A stretch of DNA of 37,727 nt, taken from positions 1-37,727 of IMG/VR virus record IMGVR_UViG_3300037339_000802; one strand, 5' to 3'. The stretch is from a virus. The position numbers were made by a program, and so were the translations under genes. Below the pieces are notes generated by a model. That model worked only from the letters and a program-made list of their open reading frames with translations. It did not search any database and had not been told where the DNA came from. The stretch's first letter is position 1. Each line of letters opens with the position of its first letter. Below, piece by piece: positions 6,444 to 14,874 of the stretch.

Positions 6444-8575
6444 CACACCCCCTCGCTTTCTGCCTTCATGACGGCGATCGTCATGCACCTGCACCGCGCC
6501 TCGGTCCCCGCACAGTCGGGATTCGGCGTCAAGTAGTCAGGGTCGTTGACGTCGTGGTGTTTCCCGTCGCGCGAGTGACAAAAGTCGCACGCGTTGCCGT
6601 CGAGGATGGCGGAGTAGTAGCAGTACTCGACGTCTTCGCTCACGTCGTCGAAGCCCGACTGCCGCCCGGTCCCCCACCCGCCGTTGACGGCCCCCGATGC
6701 CATGGCCTCCCACGTCGCCATGCTCATCTCGGCGGCCTCGGTTTCGAGGGCGACCCTCAACGACTCGCCCACGGCCCCCGCCTTCTTGGCCGACAGCGAC
6801 GCCGACGCGAGGGTCGTCTTGAGCTTGTCGCCCGCACCCTCGACCCACAACTGCAACTGCTCGTCGTACAGGTCGACGACCTTCTTCGGCCGCGACTGTT
6901 TCTTCGACACGGCCAGCGTCGACCGCTGGCGCCTGACCTCGTCCTGCACCTGCGCGCGCCCGACGGAGAACTGCCGGTCGAACTCCTTCCGCAGGGCCTC
7001 GTACATCTCTTTCTTGAGGACGACGCGGATGTCCTGCGGGCGCCGGCCGGCGACCAACTGGTTGACGATGTCCTGCGCCTGCGCCGTGCGCATGCCGAGG
7101 ATCCTGTCGGTGAGGGTCGCCGACGCGTCGGACAGTTGGAGCCCGTACCCCACGTAGTCGACGGTCTGTTCCTCGGCCGTCGGCGCGCGGTCGGCCAGCG
7201 TCATCCGTCCGTGGTCGTGGGCGTGGGCCTCCATGTCGTCCTGCGTCTCGTCGACGGTCGGCTCCTCGACCGTTTCGTCGTCCGATTCCTCGGCTACCGG
7301 TTCGTCGTCCCCAGTGTCCTCGACGACGGGCTCCTCGACCTCCTCGGCCTCGACGGCGTCGGGGAGGTGGAGTTGCGACCGCACGGCGGCTTCGAGGACG
7401 GCGTCGGGCTTGATGATCTTCGCGTCGACGAGGGTCTTGAGGACCGTCGGGTCGAGCGTCCTGATCTTCGCCGCCTTGACGATGGGGTACGCGTCGACCG
7501 TCCAGTTGTAATCGACCCACTCGCGCACGAGGTACCGGGTGAGGACCTGCGCGACGTAGTCGGCCGACGCCTGCAGGCTCATGAGGAAGACGTCGATGAA
7601 CGACCCGCCGAGGGCGCGGCTCCCAGTCTCCGACGTCCCGAGGTTGATGAACATGGCGAGGACGGCCTTCGCGATCATTTCGTCGTAGTACTTGATCGAC
7701 GGCAGGGCGTCGGTCCCGCCCTCCGACCCACCGCCGCCGAGGAGCGACACCTCGTACCCCTCGGGCTCCATGACGTACGCTTCCTCGTTGGCGTACAGGC
7801 GCCGCAGGGATTCCTCGGTCTGCCGCCATTCCTCGGAAGCGCGGTCGATGCCCGCTGGCACCTTCGCCTTCGGGATACCGACGCCGTGGCGGTCGTGCTT
7901 GATGGCGTTGATCTTCTCGAGGTTGTTCTTCACGAACCACGCTTTGTAGGCCGCCCGCAGGACGGACTGCCCCTCCCAGTTGTCGCCCTCTTTCTCGTTC
8001 GTGAAGACGAGGCACTTCTCGATCGGCAGGAAGTATTCCTTGCCCGAGTTGTCGCGTTGGACGATGTTCACGAGCCCGCCGTCCGCGCCGAGTTCCCACC
8101 GCACGATCGACTGCGGCAGGCGCGGGTCGAGCTTCTTCGGCATGACGAGGCCGTCGCGCAGTTCCCACACCTTCTCGAGGACGCTGAACCCGAAGGGGAA
8201 CATCAGGAGGGCGTGCCGCACGGTGTCGTCCCACGTAATCGACATCTCCTCCATGAGGCCGCGCTCGATCGTGTTGGCGATCTCGACGTCGCGCGCGTCT
8301 TCACTGGCCGGCTCGATGGTGTACGGATTCTGCCTGATCGGCAGTGCGATGGCGTTCGAGACGGCCTTGACCTGCGGGTCGCTCCGGCGCATCTCGTCGA
8401 AGATCGTCCGACCCGCGATGCCGTCGAGCTTCCGCAGGTACTCGCCCGTGTCCATGTACCCGCTCACCGTCGGCGCGTTGCCCGACACACCGACGACGGC
8501 CTTCGCCCCCGACGTCGGCGGCACCGACAGGCGCAGGGCGCGCGTCTCACTGACCCGACCGCTGTCCGTTCCCAT
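6443..8575 (-). CDS. Portal protein fused to a MuF-like minor head domain (710 aa)
   Basis: The N-terminal two thirds match Mu gp29-like (DUF935) portal proteins: DEMRRSDPQVKAVSNAIALP, PFGFSVLEKVWELRDG, KYYDEMIAKAVLAMFINLGT and GSFIDVFLMSLQASADYVAQ. The portal is the twelve-fold ring at the capsid vertex through which DNA enters and leaves. A very acidic linker follows (about residues 400-450). The last part ends with DGNACDFCHSRDGK (around 660) and ARCRCMTIAV, the Cys-containing end of MuF/gp30-type minor head proteins. The two are usually separate genes in Mu. The ATG at 8575 shares a base with the terL stop (TAATG) and follows GAGG. Confidence 0.88.
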   Translation of the reverse strand: MGTDSGRVSETRALRLSVPPTSGAKAVVGVSGNAPTVSGYMDTGEYLRKLDGIAGRTIFDEMRRSDPQVKAVSNAIALPIRQNPYTIEPASEDARDVEIANTIERGLMEEMSITWDDTVRHALLMFPFGFSVLEKVWELRDGLVMPKKLDPRLPQSIVRWELGADGGLVNIVQRDNSGKEYFLPIEKCLVFTNEKEGDNWEGQSVLRAAYKAWFVKNNLEKINAIKHDRHGVGIPKAKVPAGIDRASEEWRQTEESLRRLYANEEAYVMEPEGYEVSLLGGGGSEGGTDALPSIKYYDEMIAKAVLAMFINLGTSETGSRALGGSFIDVFLMSLQASADYVAQVLTRYLVREWVDYNWTVDAYPIVKAAKIRTLDPTVLKTLVDAKIIKPDAVLEAAVRSQLHLPDAVEAEEVEEPVVEDTGDDEPVAEESDDETVEEPTVDETQDDMEAHAHDHGRMTLADRAPTAEEQTVDYVGYGLQLSDASATLTDRILGMRTAQAQDIVNQLVAGRRPQDIRVVLKKEMYEALRKEFDRQFSVGRAQVQDEVRRQRSTLAVSKKQSRPKKVVDLYDEQLQLWVEGAGDKLKTTLASASLSAKKAGAVGESLRVALETEAAEMSMATWEAMASGAVNGGWGTGRQSGFDDVSEDVEYCYYSAILDGNACDFCHSRDGKHHDVNDPDYLTPNPDCAGTEARCRCMTIAVMKAESEGV

Positions 8576-10074
8576 TACCACCTCGCCTCGCGGAACCCGG
8601 CCGTGACGGGCTTCAAGTCGCCTTCGTCGGCCGGGCGCACCGATGCGGTGCCCTGTCCCATGAAGTACCCGCCCGCCGTCGCGTCCAACTGGTCATCGTG
8701 GGTACCATGGGGCGCTTCGGCCATCTCGTCAAGGTACTCAGCGTTCCAATCGCCTTCGACGACGTAGAAGTTCCCCGCCTCGACGACGGCCATGAGCGGT
8801 TCCCACCGCACGACCTTGTCCGTCGTAGGGACGATCGGCTGGACCGTGCGCGTCCCTTTGAACAGTTCACGGAAGCGCGTGAGGGTGTCCTTGTACCCCG
8901 CCACGCACTCGAGGCCGATGCGCACGCCGCGTCCGTCTGTCTCGGCCACGGCCCGGATCCGGCGGTCGCGCTCGGGGGCTTCCCACCGTCCGCGGTACGA
9001 AGTGGCGACGTACACGACGGGCTCAGGCGGCAGACCGTTCGCCCGCGGGCGCTGGACGGTCGCCATGAGGACGCCCGCCGTGTAGTCGGGGTCGTCCTTC
9101 GCCACCTGCTTCGTCGAGGAGGCGACGTCCCAACACCGAACCCACCGCAGGCCGCTCGGGACGGACGCCTTCTTGATCGTCTTCACCCGGTCGACGCGGA
9201 AGAGGTTGCCCGTCACGGCGACTGGCTCCTGTTGCATGAGGCACGCGAAGCCGACCGACCCGAGGGTCGCCTTCTGCGCCTCGTACCACTCGCGCGGGAA
9301 CCGTTCGGGGAACAGGACGCCCCCGGGGTAGGCGTCGTCCATCGCCGGGAACTTGATGACCTCGAAGTGCGGGAACTTCTCATCGGCGGCCATGGCCTTC
9401 TGCAGGCGCCCCACAGGGTCGTCCTTCCCCCACCGTGTCGTCAAGACGATCGTGACGGCCACGGGCGCCCGCCGGGTGAGGAAGTCGTTGCGGAACGACT
9501 CCCATACGAGGTTCCGCGTCGACTGCGACTCGGCCTGATCTTTGTTCTTGAAGAAGTCGTCGACGAGGCCGAGGGCGTACCCGCGGCCGCTCATGCCGCC
9601 CCCGAAGCCCACGGCGCTCATCAGTCCGCCCCTGCCCTCGATCGACCACCGGGCCGCCGCGGCCGACTCCGACGACACCTCGACGTCGGGCGCCCACGCA
9701 CGGAAGGCCTCGCCGTTGACGATCGTGCGGGCCGACCGCGACAGCGTCGTCGCGAGGTCCTGCCCGTACGTCGCGAGGAGGACCTCCGTCGACGGGAACA
9801 GGCCGAGCCAGTGCGGTGGCAGGGTCCGCGACAGCAGTTCACTCTTGCCGTGGCGGAAGGGGACCGTGACGACGAGGAACGTCGACCGCCCCTCGCGGTA
9901 CTCGGTGATCGCCCGGTCGATGCGGTCGCAGATGACGCGCGTGTGCCGACCGACGACGAAGGGCTCGGAGTGGTTCCACACCGACCGCACGAAGTCGAGG
10001 TGCCCCATGGCACGCTTCGAGGCCTCGACGCGGTAGTGGGCCGCGATCCTACCGAGTCCGTCGGGCGCCGGCAT
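8575..10074 (-). CDS. terL: Terminase large subunit (499 aa)
   Basis: This is the ATP-driven motor and nuclease that packages DNA through the portal. The Walker A motif is VPFRHGKSE (about residues 71-79), Walker B is LVDDFF (170-175), and a coupling motif TTRWGKDD follows near 212-219. The C-terminal RNase H-like nuclease shows WDVASS (Asp near 316) and HDDQLDA (Asp near 461 and 464). The length is typical. The start is uncertain. ATG 10074 is the most reasonable, but 10110 and 10014 are also in frame, and the gene begins inside terS. Neighbours are terS upstream and portal downstream. Confidence 0.92.
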   Translation of the reverse strand: MPAPDGLGRIAAHYRVEASKRAMGHLDFVRSVWNHSEPFVVGRHTRVICDRIDRAITEYREGRSTFLVVTVPFRHGKSELLSRTLPPHWLGLFPSTEVLLATYGQDLATTLSRSARTIVNGEAFRAWAPDVEVSSESAAAARWSIEGRGGLMSAVGFGGGMSGRGYALGLVDDFFKNKDQAESQSTRNLVWESFRNDFLTRRAPVAVTIVLTTRWGKDDPVGRLQKAMAADEKFPHFEVIKFPAMDDAYPGGVLFPERFPREWYEAQKATLGSVGFACLMQQEPVAVTGNLFRVDRVKTIKKASVPSGLRWVRCWDVASSTKQVAKDDPDYTAGVLMATVQRPRANGLPPEPVVYVATSYRGRWEAPERDRRIRAVAETDGRGVRIGLECVAGYKDTLTRFRELFKGTRTVQPIVPTTDKVVRWEPLMAVVEAGNFYVVEGDWNAEYLDEMAEAPHGTHDDQLDATAGGYFMGQGTASVRPADEGDLKPVTAGFREARW

Positions 10075-10567
10075 CGGCTTCGTCGACGCCCGCCTTCGCG
10101 AGCAGGGCACCGAAGGTCTTCAACTCCGCGTCGGAGAGGCGCGAGAGGTCGCCGCCCGGTAGCGCCACGGACCCCGACAGCCGCGCGTCCTTGACGTCCC
10201 GCCACCGCTTCGGCAGTCGGTTCTTGAGGAAGAAGATGACGGCCGTCGGGTGCGGGGCGATGCGCTTCCGCACGACGCGGACCGTCTCGGCCCCCACGTC
10301 CTTCCCCTTGACCCGCCTCCGCTCCACCTGCGTCTCGGTCGCCTCGTACCCGGTCGCGAGGGTGAAGAGCGCGGCCTCGACCTCGGCGTTCGGCTTCCGC
10401 TTGCCCTCTTTTACGGCCTCCGCGAAGTCCGCGTGCCGTTTCTGCCACTCGTAGAAGGCCGTCTTGCGGATGCCGAGGGCCCGAGCCATCTCCTCGTCGG
10501 TATGCCCCTTGCGCGCGAGGTCGCGCACCGCCTTTGGGTGGACCTTCGCATTGTACAGCGTCTTCAT
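10049..10567 (-). CDS. terS: Terminase small subunit (172 aa)
   Basis: The N-terminus holds a helix-turn-helix (VRDLARKGHTDEEMARALGI, then RKTAFYEWQKRHADFAEAV). The next part, EGKRKPNAEVEAALFTLATG, and a later block with IFFLKNRLPKRWRD are typical of terminase small subunits, which recognise the packaging site and load the large subunit. The gene directly precedes terL, which starts inside its 3' end. The ATG at 10567 follows the ParB-like gene by a few bases. No cohesive-end site is visible to me. Confidence 0.87.
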   Translation of the reverse strand: MKTLYNAKVHPKAVRDLARKGHTDEEMARALGIRKTAFYEWQKRHADFAEAVKEGKRKPNAEVEAALFTLATGYEATETQVERRRVKGKDVGAETVRVVRKRIAPHPTAVIFFLKNRLPKRWRDVKDARLSGSVALPGGDLSRLSDAELKTFGALLAKAGVDEADAGARRTR

Positions 10568-10571
10568 GGCG

Positions 10572-11234
10572 TCACTCGCCTTTCTTGTGCGCGAGCTTCA
10601 ACAGGTAGACGAGGACGCGGCCGAGGGCGACCTCCTTCGGCACGCGCTTCTTGACGAGCGTCTCCGAGAGGCCTGCCAGACGGTGCTCGACCGTCGGCCA
10701 GTCGCGCTCGGCGATGCGCATCGCCACGAAGTGGTACTCCCCGTCGTCCTCTTCGGCCTCGCCGCCGACCTTCGCCGGTTCCCACTGGACGTCGGCGATG
10801 GCGATGAGCTCGTCGATCTCGTGCTGGGCCATGTCGACGCCCGCGAAGTCGTCGCCGGCCGCCTTGAGCTCGGCGAGCAGTTTGCCGAGTTCGATCTTTT
10901 CGGCCTCCCAGCGCGTCTCGTTCATGACGACCGTCAGACGCTTCGCCTGCGCCTCGGTGAGGCCCGTCAGGACGTTGACCGACACCGCCCGCCACCCGGC
11001 GTTCTTCGCGGCGATCCACCGGTGCTCGCCGTCGAGGATCTGCCAGTACCCCTTCTTCCGCGGGTGCAAGCGGACCGTCACCGGGTCGACGAACCCGTAC
11101 GACTTGATTGACGCCTCGGCCGCGGCGATCGTGTCGGGAGCCATGCGGTTCGGATTCCACGGGTTGGCGACGAGCTTCCCGATGTCGACGCGACGAACGT
11201 CGACGTGGACGGCCGACCCGTTCACTTTGCCCAT
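10572..11234 (-). CDS. ParB-like nuclease-domain protein (220 aa)
   Basis: The protein carries the ParB/sulfiredoxin-like fold motifs: a region with VDIGKLVANPWNPNRM, then IKSYGFVDPVTVRL and WQILDGEHRWIAA (DGEHRW at 68-73, the nucleotide-binding motif). Phages often encode such proteins beside terminase or next to 7-deazaguanine DNA modification genes. The role may be DNA binding, nucleolytic or regulatory rather than partition, as no ParA is present. I chose ATG 11234 over 11255 because GGAGGGG lies six bases before it. It overlaps the DpdA-like gene by 13 nt. The C-terminal part ends VYLLKLAHKKGE and is helical. Confidence 0.8.
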   Translation of the reverse strand: MGKVNGSAVHVDVRRVDIGKLVANPWNPNRMAPDTIAAAEASIKSYGFVDPVTVRLHPRKKGYWQILDGEHRWIAAKNAGWRAVSVNVLTGLTEAQAKRLTVVMNETRWEAEKIELGKLLAELKAAGDDFAGVDMAQHEIDELIAIADVQWEPAKVGGEAEEDDGEYHFVAMRIAERDWPTVEHRLAGLSETLVKKRVPKEVALGRVLVYLLKLAHKKGE

Positions 11235-12016
11235 ACGATGCCCCTCCTCCGCCACACCTCGGAGACGTGGCGCTCGACCGCCCGTGCCTTCCTGATCTTG
11301 TCACCAGTGAAGACCTTATTCAATCGCCCGGTCATCTCGGCCGTGTTCGTCACGCGCCACCCGCCGTTCTTCGTCATGTCGAGTTCGTGGGCGAAGTACG
11401 GCCCGCGGCGCTCGAAGTACAGCCACGCCCGCGAGTCGGCCGACCACACCGGCCACCGCGTCGCGGCCCACTCGTTGACGAACCCGAACCAGTGCAGGCG
11501 CGGCATCTGCCCAGTGCGGCCCCACTGCGCGTACACGTGGTGGTAGACGCGGTCGAACCACGCCGCGATCTCCCGCCGGCGCGTGGCGTGGGGGACGAGG
11601 CCCCCGAGGGCGATGCGTCCGTACTCCTTGACGACGGCGGAGACGGCCCGGTCGTCGGCCCCGTACGTGACGATCGGCATGGGGGAGAGCCCGCGGCGCT
11701 CGAGGGCCCGCTGATTGCGCCGCGTGCCGTCTTGGTCGCCCATGACGTCGAGGTTCGCGTACTCGAAGGCACACCCCGCCTTCCTGCACGCCGCATCGAC
11801 GTCGCGGACCCACGCCGCGTACGAGGCAAGGTCGACGGCCTTCCCCTTCGTCGCCGCCGTGAAGGCCCCCGAGTCGACGAACAGGTGCGTGACTTGCGAA
11901 CCGAGGCGATCGACGAGGGAGTTGAAGTCTTCTTTGTAGGCGAACGACACGAGGATCGCAGTCAGGAGACGGGAGCGGTCGAGGTACCCGGCCGCCCCCG
12001 CGAAGTAGACGATCAC
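11222..12016 (-). CDS. dpdA: DpdA-like DNA (or tRNA) guanine transglycosylase (264 aa)
   Basis: This protein resembles phage and defence DpdA proteins, the branch of tRNA-guanine transglycosylases that swaps guanine in DNA for a 7-deazaguanine base. Visible motifs are HLFVDSGAFTA (Asp near 48), YANLDVMGDQDGT (88-98), MPIVTYGAD, IALGGLVPHA (substrate loop), LHWFGF (175-180) and VWSADSRAW near 190, which matches the SxDSxxW pattern of the family. The GTG at 12016 overlaps the queC stop (GTGA). The neighbouring queC and yhhQ genes strengthen the call. The length of 264 is short for a full TGT but fits phage DpdA-type proteins. Confidence 0.75.
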   Translation of the reverse strand: MIVYFAGAAGYLDRSRLLTAILVSFAYKEDFNSLVDRLGSQVTHLFVDSGAFTAATKGKAVDLASYAAWVRDVDAACRKAGCAFEYANLDVMGDQDGTRRNQRALERRGLSPMPIVTYGADDRAVSAVVKEYGRIALGGLVPHATRRREIAAWFDRVYHHVYAQWGRTGQMPRLHWFGFVNEWAATRWPVWSADSRAWLYFERRGPYFAHELDMTKNGGWRVTNTAEMTGRLNKVFTGDKIRKARAVERHVSEVWRRRGIVWAK

Positions 12017-12666
12017 ACGTAGTGCGCCAGAGGTCCGTCGACGACGCCCGCTTCCGCGAAGGCCTCGTCGCGCTCGACGCACGTCCCGCACACGCCGCAC
12101 GGCCGATCGCCGCCGGCGTAGCACGACCACGTCTTCGCCATGCGTAGGACGCACGGCCGCCCGAGGCGAGCGCCGGCCCGCACGATGGCCGCCTTCGTCA
12201 TGCGCGCGAAGGGCGCCTCGACGACGACCTTCCCGTACGTCCCGAGCCGGGCCGCCCGCGACAGGGCGCGCACGAATCCGCGACGGCAGTCAGGGTAGAT
12301 GGCGTGGTCGCCCGCGTGTGCCCCGTACCACACCCGCTGAGCCCCGACGGCCTCGGCGTACGCCACGGCGAAGGCCAGCATGACGCCGTTGCGGAACGGC
12401 ACGACCGTCGAGCGCATCGACGGGTCGTCGTACCGACCCTCGGGGAGTGGGACGTCCTTGGACATGAGGGCCGACCCTCCGCTGGGGAGCATGAGGTCGA
12501 CGGTCGTGAGGTACGGGTACAGTTCGTGGGCCGACCGGGCCTCGGCCGCGTCGTGCCTGCTCCCGTAGTGGAAGCGCACAGTGATGAGATCGTGGCCCTC
12601 GGCCTGCAACCAGTCGTGGAGGACGAGCGAATCGAGGCCGCCCGAGACGACGACGACGCCCCGCAC
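12013..12666 (-). CDS. queC: 7-cyano-7-deazaguanine (preQ0) synthase QueC (217 aa)
   Basis: QueC turns 7-carboxy-7-deazaguanine into preQ0 using ATP and ammonia. The PP-loop ATP-binding motif SGGLDS is at 8-13, and the C-terminal zinc site has four Cys (near 182, 190, 193 and 196) in SCYAGGDRPCGVCGTC, as in bacterial QueC. VVPFRNGVMLAFA and YGAHAGDHAIYPDCR are also characteristic. The length of about 220 is normal. The start is GTG at 12666. The gene lies between the transporter and the DpdA-like gene. No QueD, QueE or GCH1 is encoded in this window, so precursors would come from the host or medium. Some phage QueC relatives make other 7-deazaguanine derivatives. Confidence 0.9.
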   Translation of the reverse strand: MRGVVVVSGGLDSLVLHDWLQAEGHDLITVRFHYGSRHDAAEARSAHELYPYLTTVDLMLPSGGSALMSKDVPLPEGRYDDPSMRSTVVPFRNGVMLAFAVAYAEAVGAQRVWYGAHAGDHAIYPDCRRGFVRALSRAARLGTYGKVVVEAPFARMTKAAIVRAGARLGRPCVLRMAKTWSCYAGGDRPCGVCGTCVERDEAFAEAGVVDGPLAHYV

Positions 12667-12669
12667 CGT

Positions 12670-13389
12670 TCAGCCCCACTTCATCGGCGACCACGACCGG
12701 GCGCCGACGACGTCGAGACCTTCGACGCGCTTCGTCGCGTTGACGACGAGGTACGTCACCGGGGTCATGACGACCTCGACGGCGACCTTGAAGACCCACT
12801 GCCACAAGACCATGGCGAAGACAGCGGACAGCGGCATCGTGAACAGGAAGGCAGCGACGACGAAGAGGAGTGAGTCGACTCCCTCGCCGACGACCGTCGA
12901 CGAGATCGTCCTCACGAAAAGAAAGCGCCCTGCCGGATCCCAGCGTTGCATGAGGACCTTGAGCTTCGCAAGGACGAACGAGTTGGCGAACTCGCCCGCC
13001 CAGTACCCGATCATCGAGGCAATGACGATGCGCGGCACCTGCCCGAGGATCCTCACGAGGGCCGCCTGCCCGTCCCAAAACGACGCCGGAGGCAGGACGA
13101 TCGCCATGAGGAAGGCGAGGACCATGACGACGTTGGCCCCCATGCCGAGCCAGATGATGCGCCGTGACCCCTCGTACCCATACACCTCCGTCAGTACGTC
13201 GCCGAAGATGTACGTCACGGGGAACAGGAACACGGCCGCGGTCAGGACGATCGGCCCGAGGACGATGAGCTTGACGGCGACGACATTCGACGCGAGGAGG
13301 CACGTCACGAACAGGGCAAGGTACACGGCGTACAGCTTGGACCGCCCCTCGATCCCAGCCGCCGGGTCCGTCTTCATCGCATCTGACAC
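12670..13389 (-). CDS. yhhQ: Queuosine-precursor transporter, YhhQ/VUT family (239 aa)
   Basis: This is a multi-pass inner membrane protein (about six membrane segments, starting near KLYAVYLALFVTCLLASNVV). The family signature is FPVTYIFGDVLTEVYGYEGS, and it also has YWAGEFANSFVLAKLKVLMQ and RTISSTVVGEGVDSLLFVVA. YhhQ proteins import queuosine precursors such as preQ0 and preQ1. The GTG at 13389 follows GGGAGAGGG by 7 nt; ATG 13377 is the alternative. The length is usual. It is the first gene of the 7-deazaguanine set and is followed by queC within four bases. Its presence suggests the phage raises precursor supply by uptake. Confidence 0.9.
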   Translation of the reverse strand: MSDAMKTDPAAGIEGRSKLYAVYLALFVTCLLASNVVAVKLIVLGPIVLTAAVFLFPVTYIFGDVLTEVYGYEGSRRIIWLGMGANVVMVLAFLMAIVLPPASFWDGQAALVRILGQVPRIVIASMIGYWAGEFANSFVLAKLKVLMQRWDPAGRFLFVRTISSTVVGEGVDSLLFVVAAFLFTMPLSAVFAMVLWQWVFKVAVEVVMTPVTYLVVNATKRVEGLDVVGARSWSPMKWG

Positions 13390-13393
13390 TCTG

Positions 13394-13897
13394 CTACCCT
13401 CTCCCTTCTCGCCGACGTTGCGTGTCGGCCTTCCACCGGGCGATGAGGGCCGCGTCGACCTCGTCGGCCGTCGACGCCCGCAGTCCCCGTGTCCGGTTGA
13501 TGTACGCGACGTACGCCGCGTTCTTGCGCATCGCCCGCTCGCCCGCGGACAGGTGCGACTTCCACGCCCGAGGGTTGACGACTTCGACGTCCCACCCCCG
13601 GGCCCACGCCTCGGCATACACGATGCCGCGGACCTCCGCAAGGACGGAGATCGACGTCGCCGCCTGCCGGTAGATGCCGTCCTCGACGACGACGACGACC
13701 CGGTCACGTCGGTCGGCGCCCACCGCCACCTCGCCGAAGATGCGCCGCACGCCACCGGCCACGTACCGCAGGCGCGCGACGCGTTCCTTCACCTCCTTCG
13801 GCACGACGACGGCCCGCGTCTGCGCGACGACCGATTGGTCCTCGACGATGGCGACGCCGAGGGAGTGCGACCCGGGGTCCACGCCGACGATGGTCAT
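13394..13897 (-). CDS. RuvC-like Holliday junction resolvase (167 aa)
   Basis: The RNase H-like fold starts with MTIVGVDPGSHSLGVAIV (first catalytic Asp at 7). VVVVEDGIYRQAATSIS then supplies a Glu, followed by LAEVRGIVYAEAWARG. The C-terminal STADEVDAALIARW supplies the paired acidic residues, as in RuvC. Such phage enzymes resolve branched DNA before packaging, which fits the ERF recombination system upstream. The ATG at 13897 overlaps the previous stop (ATGA). The length of 167 is close to RuvC (about 170). Confidence 0.85.
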   Translation of the reverse strand: MTIVGVDPGSHSLGVAIVEDQSVVAQTRAVVVPKEVKERVARLRYVAGGVRRIFGEVAVGADRRDRVVVVVEDGIYRQAATSISVLAEVRGIVYAEAWARGWDVEVVNPRAWKSHLSAGERAMRKNAAYVAYINRTRGLRASTADEVDAALIARWKADTQRRREGRG

Positions 13898-14283
13898 CCG
13901 TCGCCGTCCAAGTCGAGCTCACCCTGCACGACGCCCTCGGGGTGGTAGACGAGGTCCGCCAGCGGGTGCCCGCACCCGGGGCAGTACTTCATGCCGTTCT
14001 CGGCAGGGTCGCCGGCAGAGAACGTCCACTCGCACCCGCACCCCCCGCACTCCCACAGGGCCGAGTCCTCGTCGGTCAGCGTCCACGTCACCGGGTTCGT
14101 CCGGTCGACGGCCGCCACGACGTCCTGCGACGCCCCGACGACGGCCTCCTCGACGGCCCGCGTCAGGGCCTCGAGGCACCGCTCGACCGCCGCGGCGACG
14201 CCCTTCAACGCGTCGACAGCCCGTCCGCCCTTCGCCTCAGGCGCCGTCGCCTCAGGCGCCTTCAGGACCGTTACGTCGCGCAT
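13894..14283 (-). CDS. Small zinc-ribbon protein (129 aa)
   Basis: The N-terminal half is helical and alanine-rich (APEATAPEAKGGRAVDALKG). The C-terminal half has a two-knuckle zinc ribbon: WECGGCGCEW, then MKYCPGCGHPLADLV. Such ribbons bind nucleic acid or protein in phage replication regions. I do not recognise a named family. The ATG at 14283 has AAGGAGG upstream. The gene overlaps its upstream neighbour by 32 nt and the RuvC-like gene by ATGA. Confidence 0.7.
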   Translation of the reverse strand: MRDVTVLKAPEATAPEAKGGRAVDALKGVAAAVERCLEALTRAVEEAVVGASQDVVAAVDRTNPVTWTLTDEDSALWECGGCGCEWTFSAGDPAENGMKYCPGCGHPLADLVYHPEGVVQGELDLDGDG

Positions 14284-14491
14284 CGTCGTCCTCCTTCCGA
14301 TCGTCGTCCGTCTTCCTGCCACGGAACAGGTCGGGCCGCGTGCAGTTCCCCCAGTGCGGAGTGCCGTCCCACTCGATGGGCATCGTCCGCCCCGAGGGCG
14401 TCTTGACGAAGTGTAGTTGTTTCCCGCACGCCCGACACGGACGCCCGACGTCGCCCGCTGGGACCGGGTACTTCACCTGCGCGTCGCTCAT
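14252..14491 (-). CDS. Small zinc-binding protein (79 aa)
   Basis: One Cys pair is at the N-terminus (GRPCRACGKQLHFVKTPSGR), followed by MPIEWDGTPHWGNC. This could complete a four-ligand zinc site with His or Cys. The C-terminus is very polar and charged (RKTDDDRKEDDD). The pattern recalls small phage proteins that hold the text CxxCgxxlxfvxtxxGkxmPiD, widespread but without known function. The start ATG 14491 overlaps the upstream stop. Confidence 0.7.
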   Translation of the reverse strand: MSDAQVKYPVPAGDVGRPCRACGKQLHFVKTPSGRTMPIEWDGTPHWGNCTRPDLFRGRKTDDDRKEDDDARRNGPEGA

Positions 14492-14874
14492 GGGCGTCCA
14501 CCGTCGGCGACGAAGGCCAGCGACAACTGGTCGTCCAACTGGCCGCGGAGGGCCGACCGCACCGCGGCGATCGACGCGATGCGCTGGTCGAGGGAGACAA
14601 GGTACGACCGCACCTCGTCGGCCGTCTGCGCCTTCCAGTACCCGCGCGAGTCCGCGCACAGCCACCGCACCTCGCCGGTGACGCGCAGGACGTGGACGAC
14701 GCGCCGGACCCGGGCCTGCCCGTGCATCCCTGTCCACCCGACGGCGGCAGAGAGGACCCGGGCAGGGATGACCTGCCCGGGCGTCGTCTTCCGAAGCATC
14801 GAACAGATCGTCGGCACCCCACGCCACTCGCGCTCGGTGAGGACCGACGTGACGTCCTCGAACCCGTCGATCAT
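14488..14874 (-). CDS. Hypothetical protein, possible winged-helix (128 aa)
   Basis: I do not recognise the family. Residues 1-85 look helical, with VPTICSMLRKTTPGQVIPAR, then RVRRVVHVLRVTGEVRWLCA, compatible with a winged-helix DNA-binding fold (recognition helix then a beta wing). The rest is a helix with SLDQRIASIAAVRSALRGQL. ATG 14874 and the stop are both in four-base overlaps with neighbours, so it belongs to a coupled chain. A regulatory or replication role is only a guess. Confidence 0.65.
   Translation of the reverse strand: MIDGFEDVTSVLTEREWRGVPTICSMLRKTTPGQVIPARVLSAAVGWTGMHGQARVRRVVHVLRVTGEVRWLCADSRGYWKAQTADEVRSYLVSLDQRIASIAAVRSALRGQLDDQLSLAFVADGGRP

Noticed and set aside
13413-13432. 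Hairpin GCCGAC/GTCGGC before the yhhQ ribosome site as a fourth copy of the leader element
   Set aside because: The stem is followed by GAGAAGGGAGAG as in the element, but loop and linker do not match and it is coding sequence of the RuvC-like gene.
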